DNA of 64,000 nucleotides from Histoplasma ohiense (taxonomy: Eukaryota; Ascomycota; Eurotiomycetes; Onygenales; Ajellomycetaceae). Shown here one piece after another: positions 49,925-59,785 of this stretch. The position numbers and the translations under genes are program-made. Every line of letters starts with the position of its first letter. The first letter of the stretch is position 1. The stretch lies in NCBI GenBank assembly GCA_017607445.1, contig JAEVHH010000006.1, forward strand, positions 2,108,001 to 2,172,000. The letters are read 5' to 3'. The notes under the pieces are model-generated. The model ran no database searches, was not told the origin of the DNA, and was given only the letters and a program-made list of their open reading frames with translations.

Positions 49925-50195
49925 TGTAAGAGATGGTTGTAGGTATAATTATGGAAGTAGTGTGAAGTACATATGTAGAATGTTAAGAAGGTAGTAATCT
50001 CTATTATTCAAAGCTAATCACTGATCTTCTAATATCTACAGATATCAGTGAGCATTATATAGACAACCACCATGCACTACAGCTGTCTATGGTGCCATGC
50101 ACTATATCTCTTCTCATTAATTCTGGCGTGTTCTGTGTTCTTCTATCGCCACATAGCTATTTTCTAATATAGATATCTCCGTTGCGCCTATTACA
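49925..50195 (-). repeat. B-alpha 5' LTR
   Basis: 271 bp, + strand TGTAAGAGATGG to CCGTTGCGCCTATTACA. Four CpGs remain, all in the half nearest 50195. Confidence 0.92.
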
Positions 50196-50200
50196 TGCAG

Positions 50201-51548
50201 ATTGAAGCAGGTTTGTATGAAAGATATCATGAATGTCAGACAGAGTGTCAAGTTGATAATTGTGTGTGTCTAGCATTTTCTTCATTATATACTTGATGTG
50301 ATGATAATCTAGCATATATGAGAGGTGATCTGTTCTTATATTCTTGAGATTCAGTCAGATTTTGTTTTCTATATAATATCAGATTGCAGAACTTCTTCTG
50401 ATGTTCATTTGATTTTTATAATCTTACTGAATACTGATCATTGAAGCTTCTGCTTATTTGTGAGCTTTCTTTAACTTACTCACAATGTTCTCTGCTGTCT
50501 GTATGAGACTGCAGATGTATATGGTTTCTTGAGAAGTTTTGAGAAAGTTCAGAATCTCTAAGTTATATCTATATAGAAGAAAGAATGAGCTTACATCTGT
50601 CATGACAGAATTTCAACTGTTAATCACAATCTCAGTATATGACAGCAGATTGCTTCAGTTGTTTTGTGTATAATTACAGAACTTACAGAGAATATTCTTT
50701 ACTATTTGTATCATTCTCTCAGTAGCTTCATCAGTCTCTGAATGATATACTATTGATAATTTTTGTTCAATTCTTAATAATTGACATACACAGACTCAGA
50801 GTGTGCTGATGAATTGACTATCTCTATCTGATACAATGAATGAAAACAGACTGTGTATATGATAGAATGAGTTTCTGATAAAGACATCTGCAACTACTTT
50901 GATGTTTATCTTATCACAGAGCTGTAGTATTACACTCTTGCTGAGTCAGTTGACAATGACTAGAATGTTCATAGAATCTTTACTTTCAGATAAGAAAACT
51001 GCAAAATCAATAGCTATATCATATCAAATTTGATTGAGAATAGATAGAGGCTTCAGCATCTTTTTTCAGCATTCACATTATATCATCACTGAGCTGCAGT
51101 GATCACAGTTGTGTACAAATCAGTGTATGTCTTTCAACATATCTGATCAGTAGAATTCTTGAGCAATGATGTTGTATATGATTTTGTATTCTGAATGCTC
51201 AGTCATCAGCAAGTCATGAATTTCTTACATGATTCATGTTTGTAGAGATTCTGAATCAGAGACTCATCATCTATTTTGAAAGTGTAAGTGATTGTCATTA
51301 TCAATTGAATATACTGAGATATCTGTTCTTGAGTATATATCTGTGAGGAATTGAGATGCTTTACTTCATACAGCTTTGATAATTTGCTGTCAGAATTCAT
51401 CTACTTCTACTGCTAGTCTTCATTGTTCTTCAAGTGAGAGTTCTTGAGCTCAGAACTGATTGATATGTACATAAGATTTGTCTGATTGTGTAGAACTTTC
51501 TATAATTGCAGAGTCAATTAACTGATGCTCTCAGTGTTTCCATCTGTC
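50201..51548 (-). pseudogene. C-alpha integrase region, inactivated
   Basis: Colinear with 15.4-16.76 kb of C-beta on the same strand, bounded on the right by the hAT-like insertion and on the left by B-alpha. Only short frames remain (for example 51400-51206). Confidence 0.7.
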
Positions 51549-51725
51549 ATTCAAGTTAGACTGGCTGTGTGACCATGCATGGGACTGGGACTAAATATTT
51601 CTCCAGTCCCATTATCAAATTTCTTAGTCCTGGTCCCATATAGTGTTTATTAAATTAGTCACTTTACACTGTTTATATTATAAATCTAGTCCCAGGTCAT
51701 GTTCTTCTTATAAATTACTGATTCT

Positions 51726-51770
51726 GGTCCCATTTGGTCCCATTTTGTTAAAATGGGACCAAATGGGACC
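51726..51770. repeat. Perfect 21-bp inverted repeat in the hAT-like element
   Basis: Arms GGTCCCATTTGGTCCCATTT(T) and their exact complement, separated by GTT; the arms themselves contain two GGTCCCATTT units. It would fold into a long hairpin, or present four oriented copies of the subterminal motif. Confidence 0.9.
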
Positions 51771-51880
51771 ATGATTTACCCTATATAGATGATATAATGC
51801 TATGAGCGTTACCAAAAATCATTACCTATCAAAAGAAGTTTAGTGTGTTTATGCTCTAGTTCTATTTTGAACTAGTAATG

Positions 51881-52822
51881 ATAGTGATAGATAGATTCGC
51901 CGCGGTAGATAGGTTGGCAGCGATAGATTAGCAGCGATAGATTAGCAGCGATAGATTAGCAGTGATAGATTAGCAGCGATAGATTGGCAGCGATAGATAG
52001 ATTGGCAGTGGTAGATAAATTGGCAGCGATAGATAGATTCGCCGCGGTAGATAGGTTGGCAGCGATAGATTAGCAGCGATAGATTGGCAGTGATAGCTTA
52101 GCAGTGAGGGATAGCTTAGCAGCGAGGGATAGATTGGCAGCGGCGATAGATTAGCAGCGATAGATAGATTGGCAGCAGCGATAGATTAGCAGCGATAGAT
52201 TAGCAGCAATAGATTGGCAGCGATAGATAGATTGGCAGTGGTAGATAAATTGGCAGCGATAGATAGATTCGCCGCGGTAGATAGGTTGGCAGCGATAGAT
52301 TAGCAGCGATAGATTGGCAGTGATAGCTTAGCAGTGAGGGATAGCTTAGCAGCGAGGGATAGATTGGCAGCGGCGATAGATTAGCAGCGATAGATAGATT
52401 GGCAGCAGCGATAGATTAGCAGCGATAGATTAGCAGCAATAGATTGGCAGCGATAGATTAGCAGTGATAGATTAGCAGCGATAGATTGGCAGTGATAGAT
52501 TAGCAGCGATAGATTGGCAGCGATAGATAGATTGGCAGTGGTAGATAAATTGGCAGCGATAGATAGATTCGCCACGGTAGATAGGTTGGCAGCGATAGAT
52601 TAGCAGCGATAGATTGGCAGTGATAGCTTAGCAGCGAGGGATAGCTTAGCAGTGAGGGATAGATTGGCAGCGGCGATAGATTAGCAGCGATAGATAGATT
52701 AGCAGTGATAGATAGATTGACAGCAGTGATAGATTAGCAGCAATAGATAGATTGGCAGCGGCGATAGCTTAGCAGCGAGGGATAGCTTGCAGCAATAGAT
52801 AGGTTGGCAGCACTAGATAGGG
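51881..52822 (+). repeat. Minisatellite, unit about 14 bp, with higher-order structure
   Basis: Variants of GATAGATTGGCAGC and GATAGATTAGCAGC, sometimes with GAGGGATAGCTT. Longer blocks recur: AGATAGATTCGCCGCGGTAG at 52031 and 52261, a 230-bp higher-order period, and a variant near 52561. A reverse open frame at 52381-52575 is a by-product of the repeat. Confidence 0.92.
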
Positions 52823-53135
52823 GTGATATCTCCACCAATCATATCATCAGATTGATATCTAAGATATGTATTATATAATCATCAGAACGGGACCAAACCT
52901 CAGTCAAAATCATAGTCAGTCCCAGGTCATGTTCTTATTTTTGATAGTCAGTCACTTTACATGAAATATCAAGATTTATTAGTCCCATTTCACTCATGTT
53001 CTAATAATTCTAGTCACTTTACACTCCCATTCTGATCCTGGTCCCACTGAAAATCACACCAAGAAATGGACTGGGACCAAACCAAACCAAACCAAACATG
53101 AAATTCATGGTCCCACTGGCCAGCCTAATTCAAGT

Positions 53136-55148
53136 CATCAGATGATATATTTTGTTCTCAGCAGAACAGAGCATTCACAAGAGTGTTCTCTACTTCAGAT
53201 TAATAATGAATTGTGAATGAAAAATAGCTAAGAAACAATGATCAATGCATATGCCTTTCAGTGAGCTTACAAGTGATTGTGAAGTACTCTAAGTTCTTAT
53301 GATTGATAACAATTTCAAACTTTTCAACACTTATAAGTTCAGACTCTTATTCTTTGAGACATTGTATGATTACTAGAAGCTCTTTGTTGTAGATCTTGTA
53401 GTTGCATTCAGCAGATGACATCTTTTTTGAAATGAAGACACAGAGTTATAGAATATCTTTGTTATCATATTGTATCAGTGTCTCATCTACTACATAATCT
53501 GAGATGTCTGTTTTGAGAATTGTATGTTTATCTGAATTGAATGATTGCAGTATTGAGATGTTTGTGAATATACACTTCAGCTTTTTGAATACTGTGTCTG
53601 CTTCATCAGTTCATTGAAATACAGTGTCTTTCTGAGTCAGATCTGTCAGTGATTGTATGATATTGAAGAAGTCTTTGATGAATCTTCAGTAGAAGTTAGC
53701 AAATTCTAGAAAGTTTCTAGTCTCTTTTACTGAGACTGATATCTTTCAGTTAAGAATTGCTTCCATCTTCTTAGAATTCATGCATACATCTTTTTCAGCT
53801 TCAATGATGAATTCTAGATAGATTGTAGACTTGATTTCAAAGTTGCATTTGTCAATGTTCACTTGCAGTTTAACTTTATATAGATGGTCAAGCACTTGTT
53901 GTATGTGCTTGTGATGTTCAATAAACAGTTCATCAGTGAAGATCAGAATATCATTCATATATACTGAGATAATCTTATTGAGCAGATCTTGTAGAGCTCA
54001 GTTAATGTATTTCTGAAATGTGCTTGAAGTGTTTGCTAATTCAAAGAAGATCACTGTTCATTTGTATAATCTGTAATGTGTACAAAAAGTGATTAGTCAT
54101 TCATTATCTTCATTAATTCTTATCTTATGGAAGGCTGCAGAGATGTCAAGCTTTGTAAATCATTTTGCTTTTTCTATTCATTCAAATATTTTGTTGATGA
54201 GTGGAAGAGAGTATTGATTCTTCTGTGTAATCTTGTTGAGTTCTTGATAGTCAACACAGAATCATAAGTCTTCTTCTGATTTCTTCATGAACAGTACAGA
54301 TGCTGCAGCAGATGAGTTGCTAATATGAATGAAGTCTTTGTTCAGTAATTCATTGAGTGTTTTTCATAGAACAAGAAGCTTGTTGTGTGATATGCTGTAG
54401 AGAGAACTTCAGAGTGATTACAGATTTTTACTGTCTTTCTTGATGAGCTCAATCATATGATCTATACTGAGTTCTCAGTGAGAGGGAAGCTTTTCAGCTT
54501 CTTTTTCATTGAACACATCTGTGAAATCTTCATACAATTCAGATAGTTCTTTGCACAGTTTTTTGAAATTCTTGAGTTCTAGTTTCTCTAACATCTTTTT
54601 GATATTTGTCATGCTAGCAGTGAACACTTGGACATTCTTCTTCTCATATACTTGATGAATTAGTAGTTTGTATGCTTTCACTGATATCTGGGTGAGATCA
54701 GCAGTTCTATTGACATCTTTCTCATAAACACAGTCATCTTCTGAGAAAATAAGACAGTGGTTGCATGTGTTCAACAAGGTTCCAAATTCTGTGAGTCATG
54801 ATAGGCCAAGCATTAGATTGTACTCAAGATCTTGTATTTCATATGCATATATGTTCTTTTTCTCATGTTCTTCTATGTCAACATTAAATCTTATCATGTT
54901 GTAGAAGATGAATTCTCTGAGACCATCAAATCCACTGAGTTTATATAGCTTGAGAAAGAGAATACACTGAAGCTTATACTTCTCAATCAGCTGAGTGTCT
55001 ATAAGAGCATAATGAAGAAAACCACTGTCTATCATTGCTCATACATTGACTAGGCTATTTACAATGATAGAGATTATGATTGCATTCACTTGCATCTTCT
55101 GCTCAAATCTTCAGCTAGCTTTCTGCTTCTTGAGCTCTCATCTGTGTT
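53136..55148 (-). pseudogene. C-alpha pol: protease, RT, RNase H, inactivated
   Basis: Protease MIDSGFLHYALIDTQLIEK at 55035 keeps its DSG. The RT has YMNDILIFTDE at 53961-53929 (first Asp to Asn). The RNase H region is at about 53.6-53.3 kb. It lacks the interruption at the A-outer site (about 54,930), so it serves as the empty-site reference. TGA stops are common. Confidence 0.8.
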
Positions 55149-56180
55149 TTAGAGCAAGAGCTCATCTTTTCTCTGTTCTTGTCTATCCACAGACAACACA
55201 GCATTTACACATGTGAGGGATTTACTCAGAGTGATTGCATTTGAACATTGATTTGTGAAGTGCTCTGATTTGTTGCAGTGTATGCAGATTTCTCTGATGA
55301 TTTGATTGACAGTGTTCTTCTCTGAGATGTTGAGGATTCTTGAGTGACTTGTGTTTACATATGAGACTCAGTTCATTGATTCTGGTTTGAAGATGAGAGA
55401 TGCTGCAGAGTGGTTTGAAGTGTATGTATTTATTCAATGAAATCCTCTACAATTTTGGAGTGTGTGGAATCAAGACAGGTTGTTGTTCAACAGATGAAGA
55501 TCAGTGCAGAATTCACTGTATATTGAGAGCTTCAAATACTCTATACTTCAGTTATACAACTGAAAGTTCAAGTTCTTGAACAATATATTGATTTTGACAG
55601 TATTGTTTCAGTCTTGTTCATCTGCTTCTAGAAGCTTGTGATTGAATTCAGAAAGATAAATTGTCAACATAACATTCATCTGATGAGTTTGATTAAGCCA
55701 GTCTAATGTCTTGACTTGAAGTGTAGAATCAAGAAAGAGAGAGTTGAGTTGTCAGAAGACTAGTTCTGACATACACTGATGATTCTGACAATGACTCATT
55801 CAGAGTTGGAATTTTGCTAATGTGTCATCATTCAATCTGCTATAAATATATCATGCTTGATTGAATAGTGAGTCTATTGCTTGTTCATCAATGTTCAATT
55901 TGATATTCACTTTTGACTTTCATGCAAGATAGAGTGTTAGATCTCTCTTGTATTTATTGAGAATTGAGAGCTTCTCTTTTGAGAGCTTCTCATGAGATGT
56001 GGATGTAGAAGAAATGATGAATGTGGAAGTGCTCATTTCAGTAAGTTGTCATTGCAATTCAGTCATCTGTAGTGTCTGCTGCTGGAGGATGCTTTGTAGG
56101 TCTAAGTTATTGTCCACTGTGTTTGAATGTGGTGGATGTTTGTAGAATTGTTTGTAGTTCATTTCAATATCTAAGAACAT
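55149..56180 (-). pseudogene. C-alpha gag, inactivated
   Basis: 344-codon frame (MFLDIEMNYKQFYKHPPHSN...), same length as C-beta gag. CCHC knuckle CIHCNKSEHFTNQC intact at about 55.27 kb. TGA stops occur. Confidence 0.78.
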
Positions 56181-56538
56181 GTAATAATAAAAAAAGAAAA
56201 AGAAATACTTGTAGACACTCAGTCCTCTCACAGACACTATTCACAGTGTTGTGATGCTAAGTTTGATCAAGCTTCTTTGTGAACACTATTCACAGCATTA
56301 TGGTTTGTAGACACTTGAGTCTTGTAGAACATGATCAATTGTGTTTCAGATGCTTAGATATGACAGTCTATATAATTAACAATAAGAGCATTCAGACTCA
56401 CAAGAGATCTCTTGTAATAATTAGACACTCAGATCTGTAAACAACACACTCAGATATAAGAACTGATAACAACATACTCAGATATAAAAACTAATAACAA
56501 AACACTCAGATCTTAAACACAGAAGAATCAATTTGTAA

Positions 56539-57072
56539 TGTAATGAGTGTACTTCAATTAATGATTTGATACTATTCTAATTACAGATTACAAATTGATT
56601 AAGAAAAGAAAGAGAAAAGAAATCAGAAGAAAAGATTGTACAAAGAAGGTTTTTATAGAGAGAAATTCAGAGTGGAAGAATATCAGAAGCTGCTCCACAG
56701 TGAAGCACAGAGCAGAAGAACATTAAAAGATATATATAAAAATTATTAGAAACTACACAAGTGCAGAGTATGAGATGGAGGAATCATTGAGAGCTACACA
56801 GAAGAATCATTAGAGACTATACAAGTACAGAATATAAAGCAGAAGAACATTAGAAGCTATATGAAAGAATCATTAGAGACTATATAAGCACAGAGCACAG
56901 AGTGAAAGAACATTAAGAGCTATGTGAAAGAATTGTTAGAAACTATACAAATGTGGAGCACAGAGTGGAAGAACATTGAGAGTTATATGAGATCACAACA
57001 GTCAGAAACAAGCAGATGCAGAAGAGGAGTTGATTGTGTAAGTTAATTACTAACAGATGCTAATCTGTTACA
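56539..57072 (-). repeat. C-alpha 5' LTR
   Basis: 534 bp, + strand TGTAATGAGTGTACTTC to TCTGTTACA. Right end of the nested stack. Confidence 0.9.
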
Positions 57073-57237
57073 ACTGAGTCTTCTATAAAATCACTGACAT
57101 TTGATGATCTGTTTCTCTTACTCTTATATACTCTTTTCTCAGACTCAATTCTCATTCTTTTTTTCACTTCTCTAATTCATCTCTGACTCAAAAAATCTCC
57201 TCTCTCAGATTCTCAATCTTCTACTCAGATAACTCTC

Positions 57238-57990
57238 ATGTTTCATATGAACAACTTCAAACTGTGGACACTGCAGCACTTCAAGTCATTCTCACTGCAC
57301 AAATGTCTCAATTCTCACATCTCAGAAGTCAGAAAACCCTCTCTCTCAGTCTCATATTATGATGTCTCTCTCAATACTCTGCTGTCTCTCAAGCATGATC
57401 TTTCTTTGAAGCTGTCAGCTGAAGTTTGCATGTCTATTAGCAGTAATACTCAGTCATATATGCTGTTGAACTCCCCCTCTCAACTAAGAGAGATGTTCAT
57501 ATCATCATTCAGTTTAAAGAATTCTCAGTATGATGTATTGTTTCTCTGTGATCTGATATATTACATTCTGAATTCACATTTCATCTCTGTCTGTGATGTT
57601 TAAGATAATATCTCTGATACACTGACTGAACTGTCTTTTCTTGAAAGAGACATCACAGAAGCTGATTTGTTGTTGCTGAGTATAATCAGCTCAGATGACA
57701 GTTTAGAAGCTTTCTTCAGACTTTCAGATCTTCAGAATAACATCTTCATTGACTCAGCAATTCTTGCTGATGATATATTCTGAGATATTAATGATCTTCA
57801 TCAGTCTGTTCAGCAAGATGATGATCTCACAAGCTCAAAAATCATTTATTCATATTCTGAATCTTCTCTGTCTATATCCTGCAACACTCTCAACCATCAT
57901 CAAGAATTCAGAAAGAGGCTTGACAGCTGAAATAGAAATTTTCAAACAGACAATGACACTCATATTCTGAATCATCAGCAGATTCACTCT
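57238..57990 (+). pseudogene. CpG-depleted unidentified ORF relic
   Basis: A frame from the ATG at 57238 (MFHMNNFKLWTLQHFKSFSL) stays readable for about 250 codons, through LSFLERDITEADLLLLSIIS and QSVQQDDDLTSSKIIYSYSE, with only a few stops (TAA at 57601, TGA at about 57781 and 57928). It lies outside the C-alpha LTR but shares its mutational bias. No family was recognised. It could be an older mobile element or a host gene caught in the silenced zone; the C-alpha insertion may have removed its 5' end. Confidence 0.35.
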
Positions 57991-59197
57991 GTCTGTTGCA
58001 GTATCAATATTAATGTGCTTTGCTTCTACAGCACAAGTGACAACTTCCTCAGCAATGCACAGACCAAAAGATGCAAATGAGAGTCACAGTAATCAGAAAA
58101 ATCAGCCACAAAATGACTTCATGTTGTCTCTGTATTGTCTATAGAAGATTTCTTCACAGTTCTTCACTCTCATTTTCTATCACTGCAGCTCAATAAATGT
58201 CTGCAGTTTCTTTCTTAATTGTTTGAGAATGCTTTGGCAAGTTGCATGCCTGATTCAGTGCCGGCAATGTGGGGAGATGAAAGTGTGTGGTCAGTTGGTT
58301 GCTCTGCTTCTCACAAGGTTGGAGAAACTCAGTGTGAGTGCAGTGAGAGGAGAAAGAATCACAGAGACAAGCTGTGATGATGGCTCTCCAAGGAGGATGC
58401 ACAGCTTCTGAGCATGGTGGAGGAGCACTGACCCTGGCCAGAGGTGGAGAGATGTTTTCCAGCAAGAACAGAATCAGCACTGCATCAGTGGATATCTATG
58501 CTTTGGAAACAAGAGAGGGGAATGCATACAGCTGAATCTGCTGGTGTCATAGTAGCATCTGTAGCTCCAGAGGGTGAGATGTAATACTCATCCATGTACA
58601 TGAAAGTGATATCATGATTGACTATAAAAGGCGGCCTGCCTCTCCAAGCTGTTCATCAACGGCTCTTGATAGGCAGGTGAGGGTGGCCTCGCCTGACCGC
58701 ATCCTTATCTTTCTCCTCAGGGGCCAACTGTACGCAGCCACAGCTGAATGATACCCACCCTCTTGTCCCCCTCCCCCCCCCCACGGTGATTCGCATGCGA
58801 CAGCCGTGGAATGGATGCCGTTGCTGCATGAGTTCTATTTTCAGACTTTGTCCTTGGGTATTGTTGACTGCTGCGCCGTGCTTCAATGCCTGGAGAGAGC
58901 AACCCGAGATGAGCACCCCGTGACAGCCCCCCATTTCCTGGTGTATATAGAGGGCCTCCCTCCCCCCTTGGATTCATCTTTCTTTCAATTCCTTTCCCAC
59001 TTCCCATCCTACACCGCCGCGAGAGTGAAACCCGCCCAGAGGCCTTTGTTGACTTGAAGACAACTGAGCAAAACCAAAGAATCTATTTCCCCCTCACTGG
59101 AGCTCTTCAGGGTTCTTTTTTTTTCTACTCACAGCCTCCTTGCAGCACAAGCCGTTCCTAGTGAGCCGCATTTCCGGGGCACAACCATCCTTCAATC
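57991..59197. other. Transition from CpG-poor to normal DNA; upstream region of the RING gene
   Basis: CpG is scarce up to about 58.63 kb and normal after that. At about 58,943 TATATAGAG followed by pyrimidine-rich sequence suggests the promoter of the next gene. No other gene is supported. Confidence 0.5.
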
Positions 59198-59785
59198 ATG
59201 GCGTCAGCTGATAGTCCCCGCGACAGGCTTCGTAGCACCATCATCATCAGTTCAGATGCGGAGATGAATGAACACCAGCCCCTGGCATGAAAGCTGTGAA
59301 GAAAGAGACCCCGCACAGACTACAGCTATCTGATGTATGAGGCTCTATTTGATGACCCAGTGCCCTCCGAAATGAGGCAGCCACCGAAAAAACATAAAAT
59401 TCCCAACTTGGATGTGGTTTTGGTAAGACTCTTCCTTGTATGGCTCATGATGGGGCCTTTTCCTTTGCTGATATTGAGATAGGAAACCACGAACCAGGGA
59501 ATTCATAACATTTTCAAGGTGGAGTATGTGAAGAGAGAAGTGCTGGAAGAAGAAGTGCAGCATCTGTGTGCAGAAATCACTAGAAAGAATGAGCTGGTCG
59601 ACAGACTTGAGACTGAAGTCCATGAGCTGAAGCATCAATGTCAATGTCAGATCTATTATACCATCCCATCAGGGTGGAGGACCCTTCTGTGTGGACATCG
59701 GTATTGCCCAGAATGCCTCCCCCCCATTGGCGCAACCTGCGGAATGTGTCGTCAGGTTATCACTGGTGTTATCAAGAGCTACTAG
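59198..59785 (+). pseudogene. RING-finger protein gene, probably broken
   Basis: Two exons fit: 59198-59422 and 59483-59785, phase 0, 60-nt intron with GTAAGA donor and GATAG acceptor, about 175 residues. The first exon (MASADSPRDRLRSTIIISSD) has TGA at codons 31 and 34 in a context (LA-stop-KL-stop-RKRPRTDY) where Arg would suit both, i.e. CGA-to-TGA. The second exon has a coiled-coil stretch (LEEEVQHLCAEITRKNELVD) and a C-terminal C3HC4 RING (CQIY...LCGHRYCPECLPP...CGMCRQVI) in which the second Cys is Tyr. A start at codon 46 (MYEALFDDPVPSEM) would avoid both stops, so a shorter working protein is not excluded. If intact it would be an E3 ubiquitin ligase-type protein. Confidence 0.55.

Larger units (their letters stand above)
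35629..50195 (-). mobile_element. B-alpha: Ty3/gypsy chromovirus inserted in C-alpha
   Basis: LTRs at 35629-35899 (3') and 49925-50195 (5'), each 271 bp, with target duplication TGCAG (35624-35628 and 50196-50200). It is split by B-beta (37346-44764). Without that insert it is 7143 bp, equal to B-beta within a base after removing the solo LTR. Gag and pol read leftward from 49819; the antisense gene reads rightward from 36443. Confidence 0.92.
51557..53127. mobile_element. hAT-like non-autonomous element carrying a minisatellite
   Basis: A 1571-bp insertion into C-alpha, proved by the uninterrupted sequence in C-beta at about 16,760. The 8-bp direct repeat ATTCAAGT (51549-51556, 53128-53135) is the target length of hAT elements. 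The ends are imperfect inverted repeats (TAGACTGGCTGTGTGACCATG on the left, TAGGCTGGCCAGTGGGACC inverted on the right). Both subterminal zones are crowded with GGGACC/GGTCCC motifs, as expected of transposase-binding repeats. No transposase is present; the middle is a minisatellite (51881-52822). CpG is abundant, unlike the host sequence. Confidence 0.8.
13888..57072 (-). mobile_element. C-alpha: outermost Ty3/gypsy chromovirus, host of the nest
   Basis: Its two 534-bp LTRs lie at 13888-14421 (3') and 56539-57072 (5'). The flanks read ATTGA (13883-13887) and ACTGA (57073-57077), a 5-bp target duplication with one transition. Removing the inserts C-beta (14618-35569), B-alpha (35629-50195) and the hAT-like element (51557-53127) with their duplications leaves about 6.08 kb, matching C-beta's own 6.08 kb. 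In reading order: gag 56180-55149; protease, RT and RNase H 55148-53136; integrase region 51548-50196; then short pieces at 35628-35570 and 14617-14422 that end in a chromodomain remnant. It is the oldest element present. Confidence 0.9.

Noticed and set aside
52381..52575. Reverse ORF with repeated NLSIAANLS-type peptide
   Set aside because: It is a reading frame of the minisatellite; the periodicity is in DNA and no start context or homologue supports a protein.
13888..57072. The AT-rich block as a centromere
   Set aside because: Possible in principle, but sequence alone gives no CENP-A evidence and the block is fully explained by nested elements.
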